From NCBI RefSeq assembly GCF_015352425.1, contig NZ_JADKNH010000009.1, positions 62,001-126,000 on the forward strand: a DNA stretch of 64,000 nucleotides, read 5' to 3'. Below are positions 26,403-35,069 of this stretch, in pieces; the first letter of the stretch is position 1, and each line of letters opens with the position of its first letter. This stretch comes from Fusibacter ferrireducens. GTDB taxonomy: Bacteria; Bacillota; Clostridia; Peptostreptococcales; Acidaminobacteraceae. Both the position numbers and the translations under genes were made by a program. Under the pieces are notes generated by a model. It worked only from the letters and a program-made list of their open reading frames with translations, was not told the origin of the DNA and searched no databases.

Positions 26403-26454
26403 AAATGCTCCTTTCTTGTTATCCATCTCCTATTCAACCTGCGTTTTTCGACTC

Positions 26455-28413
26455 TTACTCACCTTTCAAATGATTTTTAAACCACTCTAAAATAACTTCC
26501 AATCTTTTAATCCTATTTCTAGGCTTACCACTTCTGTTTATCGCATGGCTTTCACCTTTAAAGAGATATATTTTGGATTCTACATTGTGATACATCAGAG
26601 CAGTGAACATTTCAAGGCCTTCTAAGTACCAACATCTATAATCCTGATCCGAATGAATAAAGAGTGTTGGCGTCTTAACGCGATCTGCGTATTTCATAGG
26701 TGAATGCGCCCACATTTTAGGTTGATCCGTCCAAGGATCTGACGCCTGTTGATCTACATTGGTTGTAATCCCAATGTCTGTCGTTGCAAATTTTCCAATC
26801 CAGTTGGAAATCCCCTTTTCAGAAATCGCACACTTGAATCGGTCCGTATGTCCAATAATCCAATTGGTCATAAAACCACCATAAGAACCGCCAATGACCC
26901 CCAGATTGGATGAATCTATCCACGGATACCTCTTTAAGACCTCATCTGTAAAATTCATGAGATCCTCATAGTCCACATGCCCATATCGTCCTCTCAAATC
27001 ACCAAATGCATTGCCTCTGCCTGCACTGCCATGTGGATTTGTAAAAAAGACACAGTAGCCTTCATTTACGAGACATTGCATATCGTGATAAAAAACTTTG
27101 CCATAAGTGGTATTGGGCCCACCGTGGATCATCAAGATGCCCGGGTATTGCTTATGCGCATCGAATTCAACCGGTTTAATCACGAACCCATCAATTTCAT
27201 ACGCGTTGCTTTTATAAGTAAAGATTTCTGGCGATACAATCTTCTTATTTTGAATAGTACTCTCATTAAATTCAGAAATTTTGTAGTTGTCATGTGCCTC
27301 TTTGAGATAAAGTTCTTGCAACCTCATATCTCTCATGCCCACATATAGAATGCCACTATTTATGAAAGCATAATCATCTATAGCATCACTTTTTTCCATA
27401 TGTCTCTCAAGGTAACCGTTGCGATCAATCGAAAGAAGCTCTGTTTCATATCCCGTTGTAATGGTGAAATAAACTTTTCCCTTATGCACCTTAACCGTAT
27501 TGTTGGTTTTATATCTGCAATCACAAGTGATAGCTGTTTTGAGAGAGACATCCATGTCTTTTAAAAGCTCTACTTTATGCGTGTCAACTCTATAAATATA
27601 GATGCAGTCATTTTGTCTGATCCCATAGGATTTCATATCCGTTCCAAAGAAAACAATATCGTCCTCCATAAACAGCGCATTTGAAATATTGTAGGTGCCT
27701 TCTGCAACAATGACTTCAGTTGTATCAGAGACGATATCGTATACATATAGGCCGGATGTCACCTCTATTTTTTCTGTGTAGGTCTTTGCCTGATAAAGAA
27801 CTTTTTCTCGTCTAATCCCGACAGCAGACACATCCGACAGGGGCTTTGAAATGAGCTTATTCTCACCTGTTTTCCTGTTAAAAAGAGATAGCCCTCTTCT
27901 CTTTTTATTGATGATCCCCCTATCATCATGCCAAAAGGGAATTTCATCAAAGACATAGTAATCTTCATTGCGTCTTGCTCTTTTCATCCCTGCATCTACG
28001 AAATTCTCAGAAAAGTCGTCCTCTTCACAATGATCATACAAAGCCGTTATAATAAAGCGTTCCTCATCCAATTTTTGAATGTTTTTCACTGACAGTGGTA
28101 CTATGAACTCATCTTCTATGATACCCGTGTCCAAATTTATTCTGAATACACCTGAAATCTGTTTACTTTCATCCAATTTAGAAATTAGAACAGAATTATT
28201 GTCATACCAATAATACTGGTTTGAACTACCCAAGTCTTTAACGCACTTTAGGGCACGGGTTTTGGCGTCATATTGCCAGAGCTGCTTTTTATAAGTATTT
28301 TCTGCCACATTCATTTCACTGGAAATAAAGCATGCAGTCTCACTGTCCTCAGAACTGCTCAAACTGTATAAAAATTTGTAATTCAACATATCTGTTATCT
28401 TTAGATTTTGCAT
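26455..28413 (-). CDS. Prolyl-oligopeptidase family S9 peptidase (acylaminoacyl-peptidase-like)
   Basis: 652 residues. An N-terminal beta-propeller (about 1-390) carries repeated strand patterns; the C-terminal alpha/beta-hydrolase domain has HGGPNTTYG, nucleophile S510 in GGSYGGFMTNW, an acid in HSDQDYRC and the histidine in GESHAINRSG. No signal peptide, so it acts on short peptides in the cytoplasm. It is the first gene of the minus-strand peptide set, with a ribosome site GGAGG 7 bases before ATG. It has a promoter at 28521-28549 with two operator-like dyads just downstream. Confidence 0.92.
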   Translation of the reverse strand: MQNLKITDMLNYKFLYSLSSSEDSETACFISSEMNVAENTYKKQLWQYDAKTRALKCVKDLGSSNQYYWYDNNSVLISKLDESKQISGVFRINLDTGIIEDEFIVPLSVKNIQKLDEERFIITALYDHCEEDDFSENFVDAGMKRARRNEDYYVFDEIPFWHDDRGIINKKRRGLSLFNRKTGENKLISKPLSDVSAVGIRREKVLYQAKTYTEKIEVTSGLYVYDIVSDTTEVIVAEGTYNISNALFMEDDIVFFGTDMKSYGIRQNDCIYIYRVDTHKVELLKDMDVSLKTAITCDCRYKTNNTVKVHKGKVYFTITTGYETELLSIDRNGYLERHMEKSDAIDDYAFINSGILYVGMRDMRLQELYLKEAHDNYKISEFNESTIQNKKIVSPEIFTYKSNAYEIDGFVIKPVEFDAHKQYPGILMIHGGPNTTYGKVFYHDMQCLVNEGYCVFFTNPHGSAGRGNAFGDLRGRYGHVDYEDLMNFTDEVLKRYPWIDSSNLGVIGGSYGGFMTNWIIGHTDRFKCAISEKGISNWIGKFATTDIGITTNVDQQASDPWTDQPKMWAHSPMKYADRVKTPTLFIHSDQDYRCWYLEGLEMFTALMYHNVESKIYLFKGESHAINRSGKPRNRIKRLEVILEWFKNHLKGE

Positions 28414-28479
28414 GATTGGGCCTCCACAAATTCAATAGCAATTGCTTTTTTTCTCTCTGAAAATGATGTTGTTTCGATG

Positions 28480-28512
28480 TGTAAATATATTTACATATGT
28501 AAAAACATTTAC
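28480..28512. promoter_or_regulatory. Tandem operator-like dyads upstream of the S9 peptidase gene
   Basis: TGTAAATATATTTACA (28480-28495) is a perfect palindrome; GTAAA-AACA-TTTAC (28499-28512) repeats the same GTAAA-N4-TTTAC pattern 18 bp away. Both lie just past the predicted transcription start, a good position for repression. A related half site overlaps the -35 element. Confidence 0.65.
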
Positions 28513-28520
28513 TTTTGTAG

Positions 28521-28549
28521 ATAATATCACAATATTCTGAATATGTAAA
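28521..28549 (-). promoter_or_regulatory. Promoter of the S9 peptidase/opp set
   Basis: On the minus strand TTTACA (28544-28549) and TATTAT (28521-28526) are 17 bases apart, with TG one base before the -10 (extended -10). Confidence 0.65.
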
Positions 28550-28640
28550 CATTATTTAATACGTAAAAAAATTTTCACAGGCGCTGTTTAAGTTGAACAC
28601 GCTTCATCACAGTTTTTAGTTCAAATCTTGCTATTAAAAA

Positions 28641-28675
28641 AGAGCAGGTAATCACATATATGGATTACCTGCTCT
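28641..28675 (-). terminator. Intrinsic terminator after the first rpiR-type gene
   Basis: A perfect 13-bp stem (AGAGCAGGTAATC and its complement) with a 9-base loop, followed on the minus strand by TTTTTT. It separates the rpiR operon from the S9 peptidase promoter. Confidence 0.9.
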
Positions 28676-28713
28676 AAAATTCAATTTGACGCCATCAACT
28701 CAAAAGACATACG

Positions 28714-29568
28714 CTATCCTTTCAGAAGGTGAATGTCGTTTTCTTTTAAAATTTGTTCTCTGTGTTTGATTCTCTCTATGGACTCTTCTTTGTTCTTTTT
28801 GCCCACAGAAACTGCAAATGCATTTAATATGGTCATTGTGGAAACAAACGAAAAGGTGGTATATCTATTTTTTATAATGAGGGAAACATCTGCAATGATT
28901 GCATGCGGCGAAAAAACACTATCCGTAACAGCGATAATTTTATTGCCATTGCGCTTGAAAAATTCCGTCACCTTTAAAGTGGTTTTTGCATATTTTGAAA
29001 AGCCTATGACAATCAGCAAATCATCTTCTTTCAGAAAGGTCAATTTGTCGAATACACAATCGTTGGCAGCGTCTAGCAAGACCACATCCCCCATAAAGCG
29101 AGATAACATGTAGTGTAAATAGTTTGCCACTGTAAAGGAAGACCTAAGCCCTATTATGAAGACGCGTTTATTGGGGTCCACCATTTCAACTGCCTTATTG
29201 AGAGCTTCATAGAGTTCATCGGAGTACACATCTTGCAAATTCTTGATATTAGAATTGATCATTTCCTTTAATAAATTGCTCTCATCGTATTCAATTAAAA
29301 TAGAGTTTTTGACTTCTGTTGATGGTTCTACCTCTGTTTTTAAAATACTTTGAAGTTCTCTTTGAAAATCTTGATAGCCACTGAATCCCATTTCCTGCGT
29401 ATATCTAGAAATACTTGCTGTGCTGACGCCTGCTCTTTCACTAAAGTCCTTAATGGATAGAAAAGAAACGTCTGTATAATTATACTTGATATAATCTGAA
29501 ATGATCCTAAATGTCTTCGAAAAATCTTTGTACTTATCATCAATCAATGATAGAATTCTATTCTTCAC
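28714..29568 (-). CDS. MurR/RpiR family transcriptional regulator (first copy)
   Basis: 284 residues. N-terminal helix-turn-helix (about 1-75) with FLSIKDFSERAGVSTASISRYTQEMGFSGYQDFQRE, then a SIS sugar-phosphate-binding domain at about 130-255 (VFIIGLRSSFTVANYLHYML; LIVIGFSKYAKTTLKVTEFFKRNG). RpiR proteins sense sugar phosphates or amino-sugar compounds. GTG start after AAAGGGG. It is transcribed after the PLP enzyme and symporter genes and ends at a strong terminator. A role at the GTAAA-N4-TTTAC sites near 28500 is possible but unproven. Confidence 0.9.
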   Translation of the reverse strand: MKNRILSLIDDKYKDFSKTFRIISDYIKYNYTDVSFLSIKDFSERAGVSTASISRYTQEMGFSGYQDFQRELQSILKTEVEPSTEVKNSILIEYDESNLLKEMINSNIKNLQDVYSDELYEALNKAVEMVDPNKRVFIIGLRSSFTVANYLHYMLSRFMGDVVLLDAANDCVFDKLTFLKEDDLLIVIGFSKYAKTTLKVTEFFKRNGNKIIAVTDSVFSPHAIIADVSLIIKNRYTTFSFVSTMTILNAFAVSVGKKNKEESIERIKHREQILKENDIHLLKG

Positions 29569-29679
29569 TTTGCAAGACCCCTTTATTAATTTGTTATTGT
29601 GTGTTTTATATCATATAGCAAATTTTACAATGATGTCAAGTTTCTTTCATTTTTTTAAGGGGTCTCCTATTAAAACGCT

Positions 29680-30888
29680 CTATATCACTTTATATTCATT
29701 TTCTGTTCTGGCAATACAGAGCGTGCTGACAACGTCACCTGTAACGTTAATCGTCGTGTGTCCCATGTCCAAAATTCTATAGATTCCAGCTATAAGACCC
29801 ATGATTTCCACAGGTAGACCCATGGTATTCAATAACATGATCGTCATGACAATGCCACCACCTGGAATACCCGGTGCACCAACAGAAATCATTGTGGATA
29901 AAAGAACGATCATGCCTTGCTGAGCAAAGCTCATTTCTATGCCATATATTTGAGATACAAACACCACAGCCACTGCAAAATAAATTGCAGCACCATTCAT
30001 GTTCATGGTTGCACCTAATGGCAGTGTAAAACCTGCAAGTTCTGGCTTGACGTTAAAGTCTTCTTCAACAGTTCTAATGGATACAGGAAGTGTCCCTGAA
30101 CTACTGGTCGTACTGGCAGTAACTGCCCAGATTTTAAAAATGTGCTTATAAAATTCTTTTAGCCCTATTTTAGCAATTACTTTTAACATCACTGTGTACA
30201 ACAAGACGAGCACAAGTCCCATACCAACATAATCCGCTAAGATCAGTTTACTTAATGGACCAAAAATTTTCAGCCCATACTCTCCAACGGATGCCGCAAT
30301 TAGGGCTGTAACACCGATGGGCGAATACGCCATTACAATGCCTGTGATCTTATACATGATTTCTGCAAGGCTATCCGCAATGTCTTTAACCGGTTTGCCT
30401 TTTTCTCCAATAATCGTAATGGCAATACCCACAAATACAGCAAATATAATGATCTGGATTAGATTGCCATCCACCAAGGATTGAAATGGATTCACTGGCA
30501 CCATATTGAGTAGTGTATCCATAAACTTTGGCGCTTCTTTTGCTTCGACCGTCCCATTTTGAATCATGTCCAGCGCAAAGCCTGCACCTGGTTTTAAAGC
30601 TCTTGCTACCGTTAGCCCAATAAGACCAGATATAGCAGTTGTTACAAAATAGTACAATAATGTCTTGCTGCCCACACGCTGAAGCTTTTTGATATCACCC
30701 ATACTCGCAACGCCGCTTATGATCGAGAAAAATACCAAAGGTACAACGATCATTTTAATCAATCTCAAAAAAAGATCCCCCAGAGGCTTAATGACGAGTA
30801 TTTGTTCTTTAAAAATCAATCCAAGTATAATGCCTAACCCAAAACCGATAAACACTTTGGTACTCAGCTGCATTTTAGACTTCCCCAT
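29680..30888 (-). CDS. Dicarboxylate/amino acid:cation symporter (DAACS family, GltP-like)
   Basis: 402 residues, eight helices and two re-entrant loops. Markers are the serine-rich TASTTSSSGTLPVSIR near 265, LPLGATMNMNGAAIYFA near 290 (NMNGA in place of the common NMDGT), PGIPGGGIVM near 340 and ILDMGHTTINVTGDVV near 375. The family imports glutamate, aspartate, serine/threonine or C4-dicarboxylates with Na+ or H+. The Asp of DMGHTTINVTGD is kept, which favours an amino-acid substrate. It lies 65 bases after the PLP enzyme gene. Confidence 0.92.
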   Translation of the reverse strand: MGKSKMQLSTKVFIGFGLGIILGLIFKEQILVIKPLGDLFLRLIKMIVVPLVFFSIISGVASMGDIKKLQRVGSKTLLYYFVTTAISGLIGLTVARALKPGAGFALDMIQNGTVEAKEAPKFMDTLLNMVPVNPFQSLVDGNLIQIIIFAVFVGIAITIIGEKGKPVKDIADSLAEIMYKITGIVMAYSPIGVTALIAASVGEYGLKIFGPLSKLILADYVGMGLVLVLLYTVMLKVIAKIGLKEFYKHIFKIWAVTASTTSSSGTLPVSIRTVEEDFNVKPELAGFTLPLGATMNMNGAAIYFAVAVVFVSQIYGIEMSFAQQGMIVLLSTMISVGAPGIPGGGIVMTIMLLNTMGLPVEIMGLIAGIYRILDMGHTTINVTGDVVSTLCIARTENEYKVI

Positions 30889-30953
30889 ATTTAAAACTCC
30901 CTTCTCAATATTATAAATTACAAAACCTTCTCAAGTTTATACTTTACGCCCCT

Positions 30954-32234
30954 TTACGCCGATGCCAATGCCTCGGTTGCTCTCAAGAAGGTTACAACGT
31001 CTGTAATATCATGACAATGTAGCGGTGAAACTCTCAATACACCCTCTAGGTCAAATGCCTCTAGCATTCTCTTGGAGTACAAACTTGTAGCAACGCGTTC
31101 ATAAACGATGACCCCTTTTTCTCGATACTTAATCGTTGCAGTTGTACAGTCCATTTTATCGAACGATAAAGAAAGTATTAAGTCTCGCTTTTCAAAATCA
31201 TCCGTATCAAAGTGAACTGTAACGCCCTTGATGTCTCTTAAACCTTTTTGGGCCTCAGTCCCATTCAACATTAATTCTAATAATGCTTGTTCCTGTTTTT
31301 TTATTCTTGTGATGCCTTCAACAATGAGGGCCCTTCTATCAATAAGTTCTGGTTTAAACTGATTGCCAATCCAGCATAGATAATTGACGATCTCTGTCAT
31401 AGCCGCATAATCTGAAGGGGTTGGACTTCCAAGTTCCCAATCATTATCAGCCCTGGCAATTAGCTTGTCATGCGACAGTGTTGACAAGCGTTCCGAGACA
31501 TAAGCATATGCAACGCCCCGATTGCCAAAGAACTTGTAAGGCGCAAAATTAAGACCATCAACAGGTGTCTTTTGTAGATCAATCAGCCCATGCGGCGCAT
31601 GCTGTACGGCATCCACTATGATATACGTATTCGGATTTATTTTTTTAACCTCTTGTACAAGCGTTTCAATATCCATAATTGCACCAGAGAGATTTGAAGC
31701 ATACATGACACTTAATAAACAAGTTTCCGCATCAATATGCTTAAGAACTTCATCCACTTCAATTCGGCCACTCGTCCGATTGGCGCTAACTGCTTTAAAC
31801 GTTTTTCCAGTTCTCTCAGCATAATATTGACAGGCATCATAAGACGATGGATGTTCCAAGCAAGTTGTTACCACATTTTGGCCAGGGTTATTTTCCACGA
31901 CCGCTCTCACCATATTGTACATTGCAATAGATGCCGTATAAGTCACGAGAATATTGCCATCATGTGCATTTAAGAGTAACCTCACATCTTCAATGCCTTT
32001 TTTTTGAACGCCCTTAAGCATTAACGCAATATCGTGAATCCGCTCAGGACAATCTGGATATGCAGCATATCGAGCATCCGCCTCAACAGCACTCTTTAAT
32101 CTCAATGAGCCTCCAGCATTTTCAAAAAATAACCGTTTCTCTCCGTTGTTATCATAATCGACGTAGAAGAATTTGCCTTTTATGTCACTTGTCATTTCAG
32201 ATGAAAACAAGCCTGCATTTTTCACTAATCCCAT
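30954..32234 (-). CDS. PLP-dependent class V aminotransferase/cysteine desulfurase-like enzyme
   Basis: 426 residues. Fold-type I markers: FFENAGGSLRLKSAV near 36, the helix VTYTASIAMYNMVRA near 97, HPSSYDACQYYAER near 130, the cofactor-binding Asp in IIVDAVQHAPHG near 208 and the PLP lysine in FAPYKFFGNRG near 235. The catalytic Cys loop of cysteine desulfurases is not clear, so transamination, beta-elimination or C-S cleavage of the symporter's substrate are all possible. It is the first gene of the symporter/rpiR operon and is divergent from the LysR gene. Confidence 0.88.
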   Translation of the reverse strand: MGLVKNAGLFSSEMTSDIKGKFFYVDYDNNGEKRLFFENAGGSLRLKSAVEADARYAAYPDCPERIHDIALMLKGVQKKGIEDVRLLLNAHDGNILVTYTASIAMYNMVRAVVENNPGQNVVTTCLEHPSSYDACQYYAERTGKTFKAVSANRTSGRIEVDEVLKHIDAETCLLSVMYASNLSGAIMDIETLVQEVKKINPNTYIIVDAVQHAPHGLIDLQKTPVDGLNFAPYKFFGNRGVAYAYVSERLSTLSHDKLIARADNDWELGSPTPSDYAAMTEIVNYLCWIGNQFKPELIDRRALIVEGITRIKKQEQALLELMLNGTEAQKGLRDIKGVTVHFDTDDFEKRDLILSLSFDKMDCTTATIKYREKGVIVYERVATSLYSKRMLEAFDLEGVLRVSPLHCHDITDVVTFLRATEALASA

Positions 32235-32269
32235 ATCTGTCTCTCCTCTCCGTTTTCAGATAATTGCGC

Positions 32270-32298
32270 AATTTATCTTATTTTTGATTTTAGTACAA
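32270..32298 (-). promoter_or_regulatory. Promoter of the PLP enzyme operon
   Basis: Minus strand TTGTAC (32293-32298) and TAAATT (32270-32275), spacing 17. The -35 lies in the left arm of the dyad at 32293-32314. Confidence 0.55.
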
Positions 32299-32314
32299 GT
32301 TCAGATTCTTGTAC
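32293..32314. promoter_or_regulatory. Operator-like dyad between divergent LysR and PLP enzyme genes
   Basis: GTACAAG-N8-CTTGTAC, perfect 7-bp arms. Each arm contains the -35 hexamer (TTGTAC) of one of two divergent promoters, so a bound regulator would control both. The adjacent LysR protein is the obvious candidate. Confidence 0.7.
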
Positions 32315-32337
32315 AATGAATATATTTGCTATATAAT
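32309..32337 (+). promoter_or_regulatory. Promoter of the LysR gene
   Basis: TTGTAC (32309-32314), 17 bases, TATAAT (32332-32337). Transcription should begin near 32344, about 26 bases before the ATG. Confidence 0.75.
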
Positions 32338-32369
32338 ATTAATAATTTTCATATTTAAGGAGATCTATT

Positions 32370-33275
32370 ATGAACTATAATCTTCAAGGCATAGAAGCCT
32401 TTCTAGAAATCATTGATAAAAGCAGTCTCACTAAAGCAGCTGAAGCGTTGCATTTGACTCAATCTACCATTAGTCATAGACTTAAAAATCTTGAGGACGA
32501 GCTCGGCGTTAAACTCGTTATGCGAGGAAAAGGGATGCGTTCCGTCACGATTACACAAAAAGGCGAAGAGTTTGTAAACATTGCAAGAAAAATATCGATG
32601 ATCAACCAAGATCTCGACATATGGAAAAATTCAAAAGTGAATCTTCATCTTGATATAGGCTCTGTAGATAGTCTCAACACGCTCTTATTTCCGCCACTCT
32701 ACAAAATGCTCTCTGAATCTAAAGAGCAAATTTCCCTTAAAGTTTGTACGCATTGGTCATATGAAGTGTACCGATTATTGTTAAATCAAGATATCGATGT
32801 TGGCTTTGTACTTCAAGAAGTGCATTCTAAAAATATTTTAATTGAACCCATCTTCACCGAAAGGATGGTCATCATTCAATCAAAATTAGGAGAATTGCCG
32901 TCACGCATTAGTGCAGGCGATTTAAATCCTGAGCTTGAAATTTTTTTGGCTTGGGGAAGTGAATTTCAAACTTGGCATAATTACTGGTTCGATCCCAAAT
33001 CCAGTCCCTACAATATCGTCGATACGGCCTCTTTAATTTACTCTTTTTTAGTGGATTCAAAACGTTGGTCCATCGTACCTATTTCAATGGCACGCGCACT
33101 CTCAAAAGCAAATTCGATAAAAATTGTAGAATTGTTACAGCCACCTCCGGACCGAGTCTGTTATAAGATTACACATCGCTATCCCAGACCAGATCGAAAG
33201 GAAAGCTTAAAAAAGTTCGATCAGATATTGGAACAATTCAAAAACAGTGACTATTTCAGCGAAATGACTTCATAA
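32370..33275 (+). CDS. LysR family transcriptional regulator
   Basis: 301 residues, the family norm. The N-terminal winged helix reads LQGIEAFLEIIDKSSLTKAAEALHLTQSTISHRLKNLEDELGVKL; the rest is a type-II periplasmic-binding-like sensor domain that would bind a small co-inducer. AAGGAG precedes the ATG. It is divergent from the PLP enzyme/symporter/rpiR operon and probably controls it and itself through the dyad that contains both -35 elements. A bidirectional terminator follows. Confidence 0.93.
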   Translation: MNYNLQGIEAFLEIIDKSSLTKAAEALHLTQSTISHRLKNLEDELGVKLVMRGKGMRSVTITQKGEEFVNIARKISMINQDLDIWKNSKVNLHLDIGSVDSLNTLLFPPLYKMLSESKEQISLKVCTHWSYEVYRLLLNQDIDVGFVLQEVHSKNILIEPIFTERMVIIQSKLGELPSRISAGDLNPELEIFLAWGSEFQTWHNYWFDPKSSPYNIVDTASLIYSFLVDSKRWSIVPISMARALSKANSIKIVELLQPPPDRVCYKITHRYPRPDRKESLKKFDQILEQFKNSDYFSEMTS

Positions 33276-33291
33276 AATCATAATATATAAT

Positions 33292-33329
33292 AAAACGACT
33301 GCCCCATAGCTCAACTGGGCAGTCGTTTT
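33292..33329. terminator. Bidirectional intrinsic terminator between LysR and GH13 genes
   Basis: Arms AAAACGACTGCCC (33292-33304) and GGGCAGTCGTTTT (33317-33329) pair perfectly over 13 bp around a 12-base loop, followed on the plus strand by GTTTTT. It lies between convergent genes. Confidence 0.9.
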
Positions 33330-33338
33330 GTTTTTAAC

Positions 33339-35045
33339 CTATTTCAATTTAAAATTAAAAGTTTTGCATCCATCGGGTTGAAAGCCTTCGACTGAAAATT
33401 CTAACGAGATCAGATCCGCCTTTAATACAGCCCTATAACCTTCTTTTTGCCAAGACCAAGTCAATTGATTTTGCTGCTCATCCTCAATGTGCATCGTACT
33501 GTCAAACCCAAAAGCCGGAAAAGTATTTCTAAATTTCAGCAACGCCAATTGTCTTTTGACAATCTCCTTTTTCAATCCACTTTTAATGGCTTCTCGATTG
33601 AGATTTGTTCTGTTAATCTCTTTATGTCCACCTACACCAGATGCCTTAACAGCCTCATAATCATTCACACCTGCAAATAAATCCAAATACCATACCTGCG
33701 GTTTTCCAGGCATAAAGAGTTGAATGGCTCTTGCCAGCAACATGCGCATATCATTTTCACCTAAAGCACTATAATAGGTGGCATTTACTTGATAATAGAC
33801 ATTCTTTTGACCATGCAGATCTTTCACAAGTCCACCTCTTTCAACGACGGTATCAATCAATTGCTGAATTTCTTCTTCTTTGAGGAGACCTTTTAGGTCT
33901 AATAATGGGATACCATCATGACACCCTAACATGTTAACCGTTCTTATATTCTTGGTGGTTAATTCTCGAGCCCATGACTCCAACACTTTCTTCGATTGAC
34001 TCTCAAATGCATTTATAATCAATCCTGGCAAGAAAAAATCATAGGTCATGTAGCCTTTTTGAGCCAGCAGCTCATAGATTTTCTCTTCATACTTCGAATG
34101 AATTTCCGGTAATAAAGTTATGTTTAGGGGTTCCGCCAATTTTTGTATATCATTGAGCAGATCCCACGTATCCGGATCATTGAGAAAATTTCGCTCACCC
34201 GGTTTTTTCGGTGCATAGGCAAAGGCATCCAAGCGTACAATCGTCGCGCCATAATCCGCGAGCCTTGCCAGCGTCTCCTTATAAAAATCCCATACAAGGG
34301 GCGAGTTGATATTTAAATCCATTTGACCCAAATACCTTCTGGAGCCTTCGATAAACTCTAAGATCGTCTCTTTGTCTTCAACATGATCGCCCCAGTTGAC
34401 GGCTTTCAACGATTGCTCTGATTCAAGGATCTCATTGATCTGACTAGAGAGTTTTTCTGCAGTCAAATATTGTATCTTTGTCATTTTCATAATATCTTGA
34501 GGATCGATTTTAGGATATGAGACTTTTTGGTAGAACGTATTCCAGTAGGGTACTTCCTCACCATTTGGAAACCTGACCATCAATATAGGCAATCCCTTTT
34601 TCCTAAAAAACATGTCCCGGATATACTTTTCCTCTGGCTGTATATAACCTTCTTCAGTCATCGTCCCATAGCCTGTCCAAAATTTATTCCAATCAATAAA
34701 AAAATCCTTGTATATGGAATTTCCACCTTTTTGAAGTAAATCCTGAAATTGCGGCGACAATACAGAACCGTGATTCAGTATAAAATCGAATTTGAATTCA
34801 ATGCCCAGTGCCTTTAGCCTTTCCAGATCATCTCTCCTTGCCAGCAGGTCGTTCAGTTCATAATCAATCACAGAAAATCCCCTGTCTAGGTCCGTGTTAA
34901 ATACACTGGGTAAAATATAAAATGCACCAAAGGCATCCTTAAGTTCATCCAAACTCAAAAGTCCTGTAATTTCATTTAAGGTGCCCCCAAGGCTATCAGG
35001 ATAAGCATTCAACATCACATTTGCATTAATTTTATTTTTCATCAT
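33339..35045 (-). CDS. GH13 sucrose-phosphorylase-like glycoside phosphorylase
   Basis: 568 residues, longer than bifidobacterial sucrose phosphorylase (about 500). Subfamily-18 markers: LPSVFNTDLDRGFSVIDYELND near 45, KFDFILNHGSVLSPQFQDLLQKG near 84, catalytic nucleophile in TIVRLDAFAYAPKKPGERNF near 250, acid/base in LLPEIHSKYEEKIYELL near 290, and NMLGCHDGIPLLDLKGL near 370. These enzymes split an alpha-glucoside with phosphate to give glucose 1-phosphate; the partner sugar or acid (fructose, fructose 6-phosphate, glycerate) cannot be told by eye. The neighbouring P-loop kinase may phosphorylate the released partner. It is last of an MFS-esterase-kinase-GH13 operon. Confidence 0.82.
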   Translation of the reverse strand: MMKNKINANVMLNAYPDSLGGTLNEITGLLSLDELKDAFGAFYILPSVFNTDLDRGFSVIDYELNDLLARRDDLERLKALGIEFKFDFILNHGSVLSPQFQDLLQKGGNSIYKDFFIDWNKFWTGYGTMTEEGYIQPEEKYIRDMFFRKKGLPILMVRFPNGEEVPYWNTFYQKVSYPKIDPQDIMKMTKIQYLTAEKLSSQINEILESEQSLKAVNWGDHVEDKETILEFIEGSRRYLGQMDLNINSPLVWDFYKETLARLADYGATIVRLDAFAYAPKKPGERNFLNDPDTWDLLNDIQKLAEPLNITLLPEIHSKYEEKIYELLAQKGYMTYDFFLPGLIINAFESQSKKVLESWARELTTKNIRTVNMLGCHDGIPLLDLKGLLKEEEIQQLIDTVVERGGLVKDLHGQKNVYYQVNATYYSALGENDMRMLLARAIQLFMPGKPQVWYLDLFAGVNDYEAVKASGVGGHKEINRTNLNREAIKSGLKKEIVKRQLALLKFRNTFPAFGFDSTMHIEDEQQNQLTWSWQKEGYRAVLKADLISLEFSVEGFQPDGCKTFNFKLK

Positions 35046-35069
35046 TCGCCCTCCTCCTCGCTACAGTTC

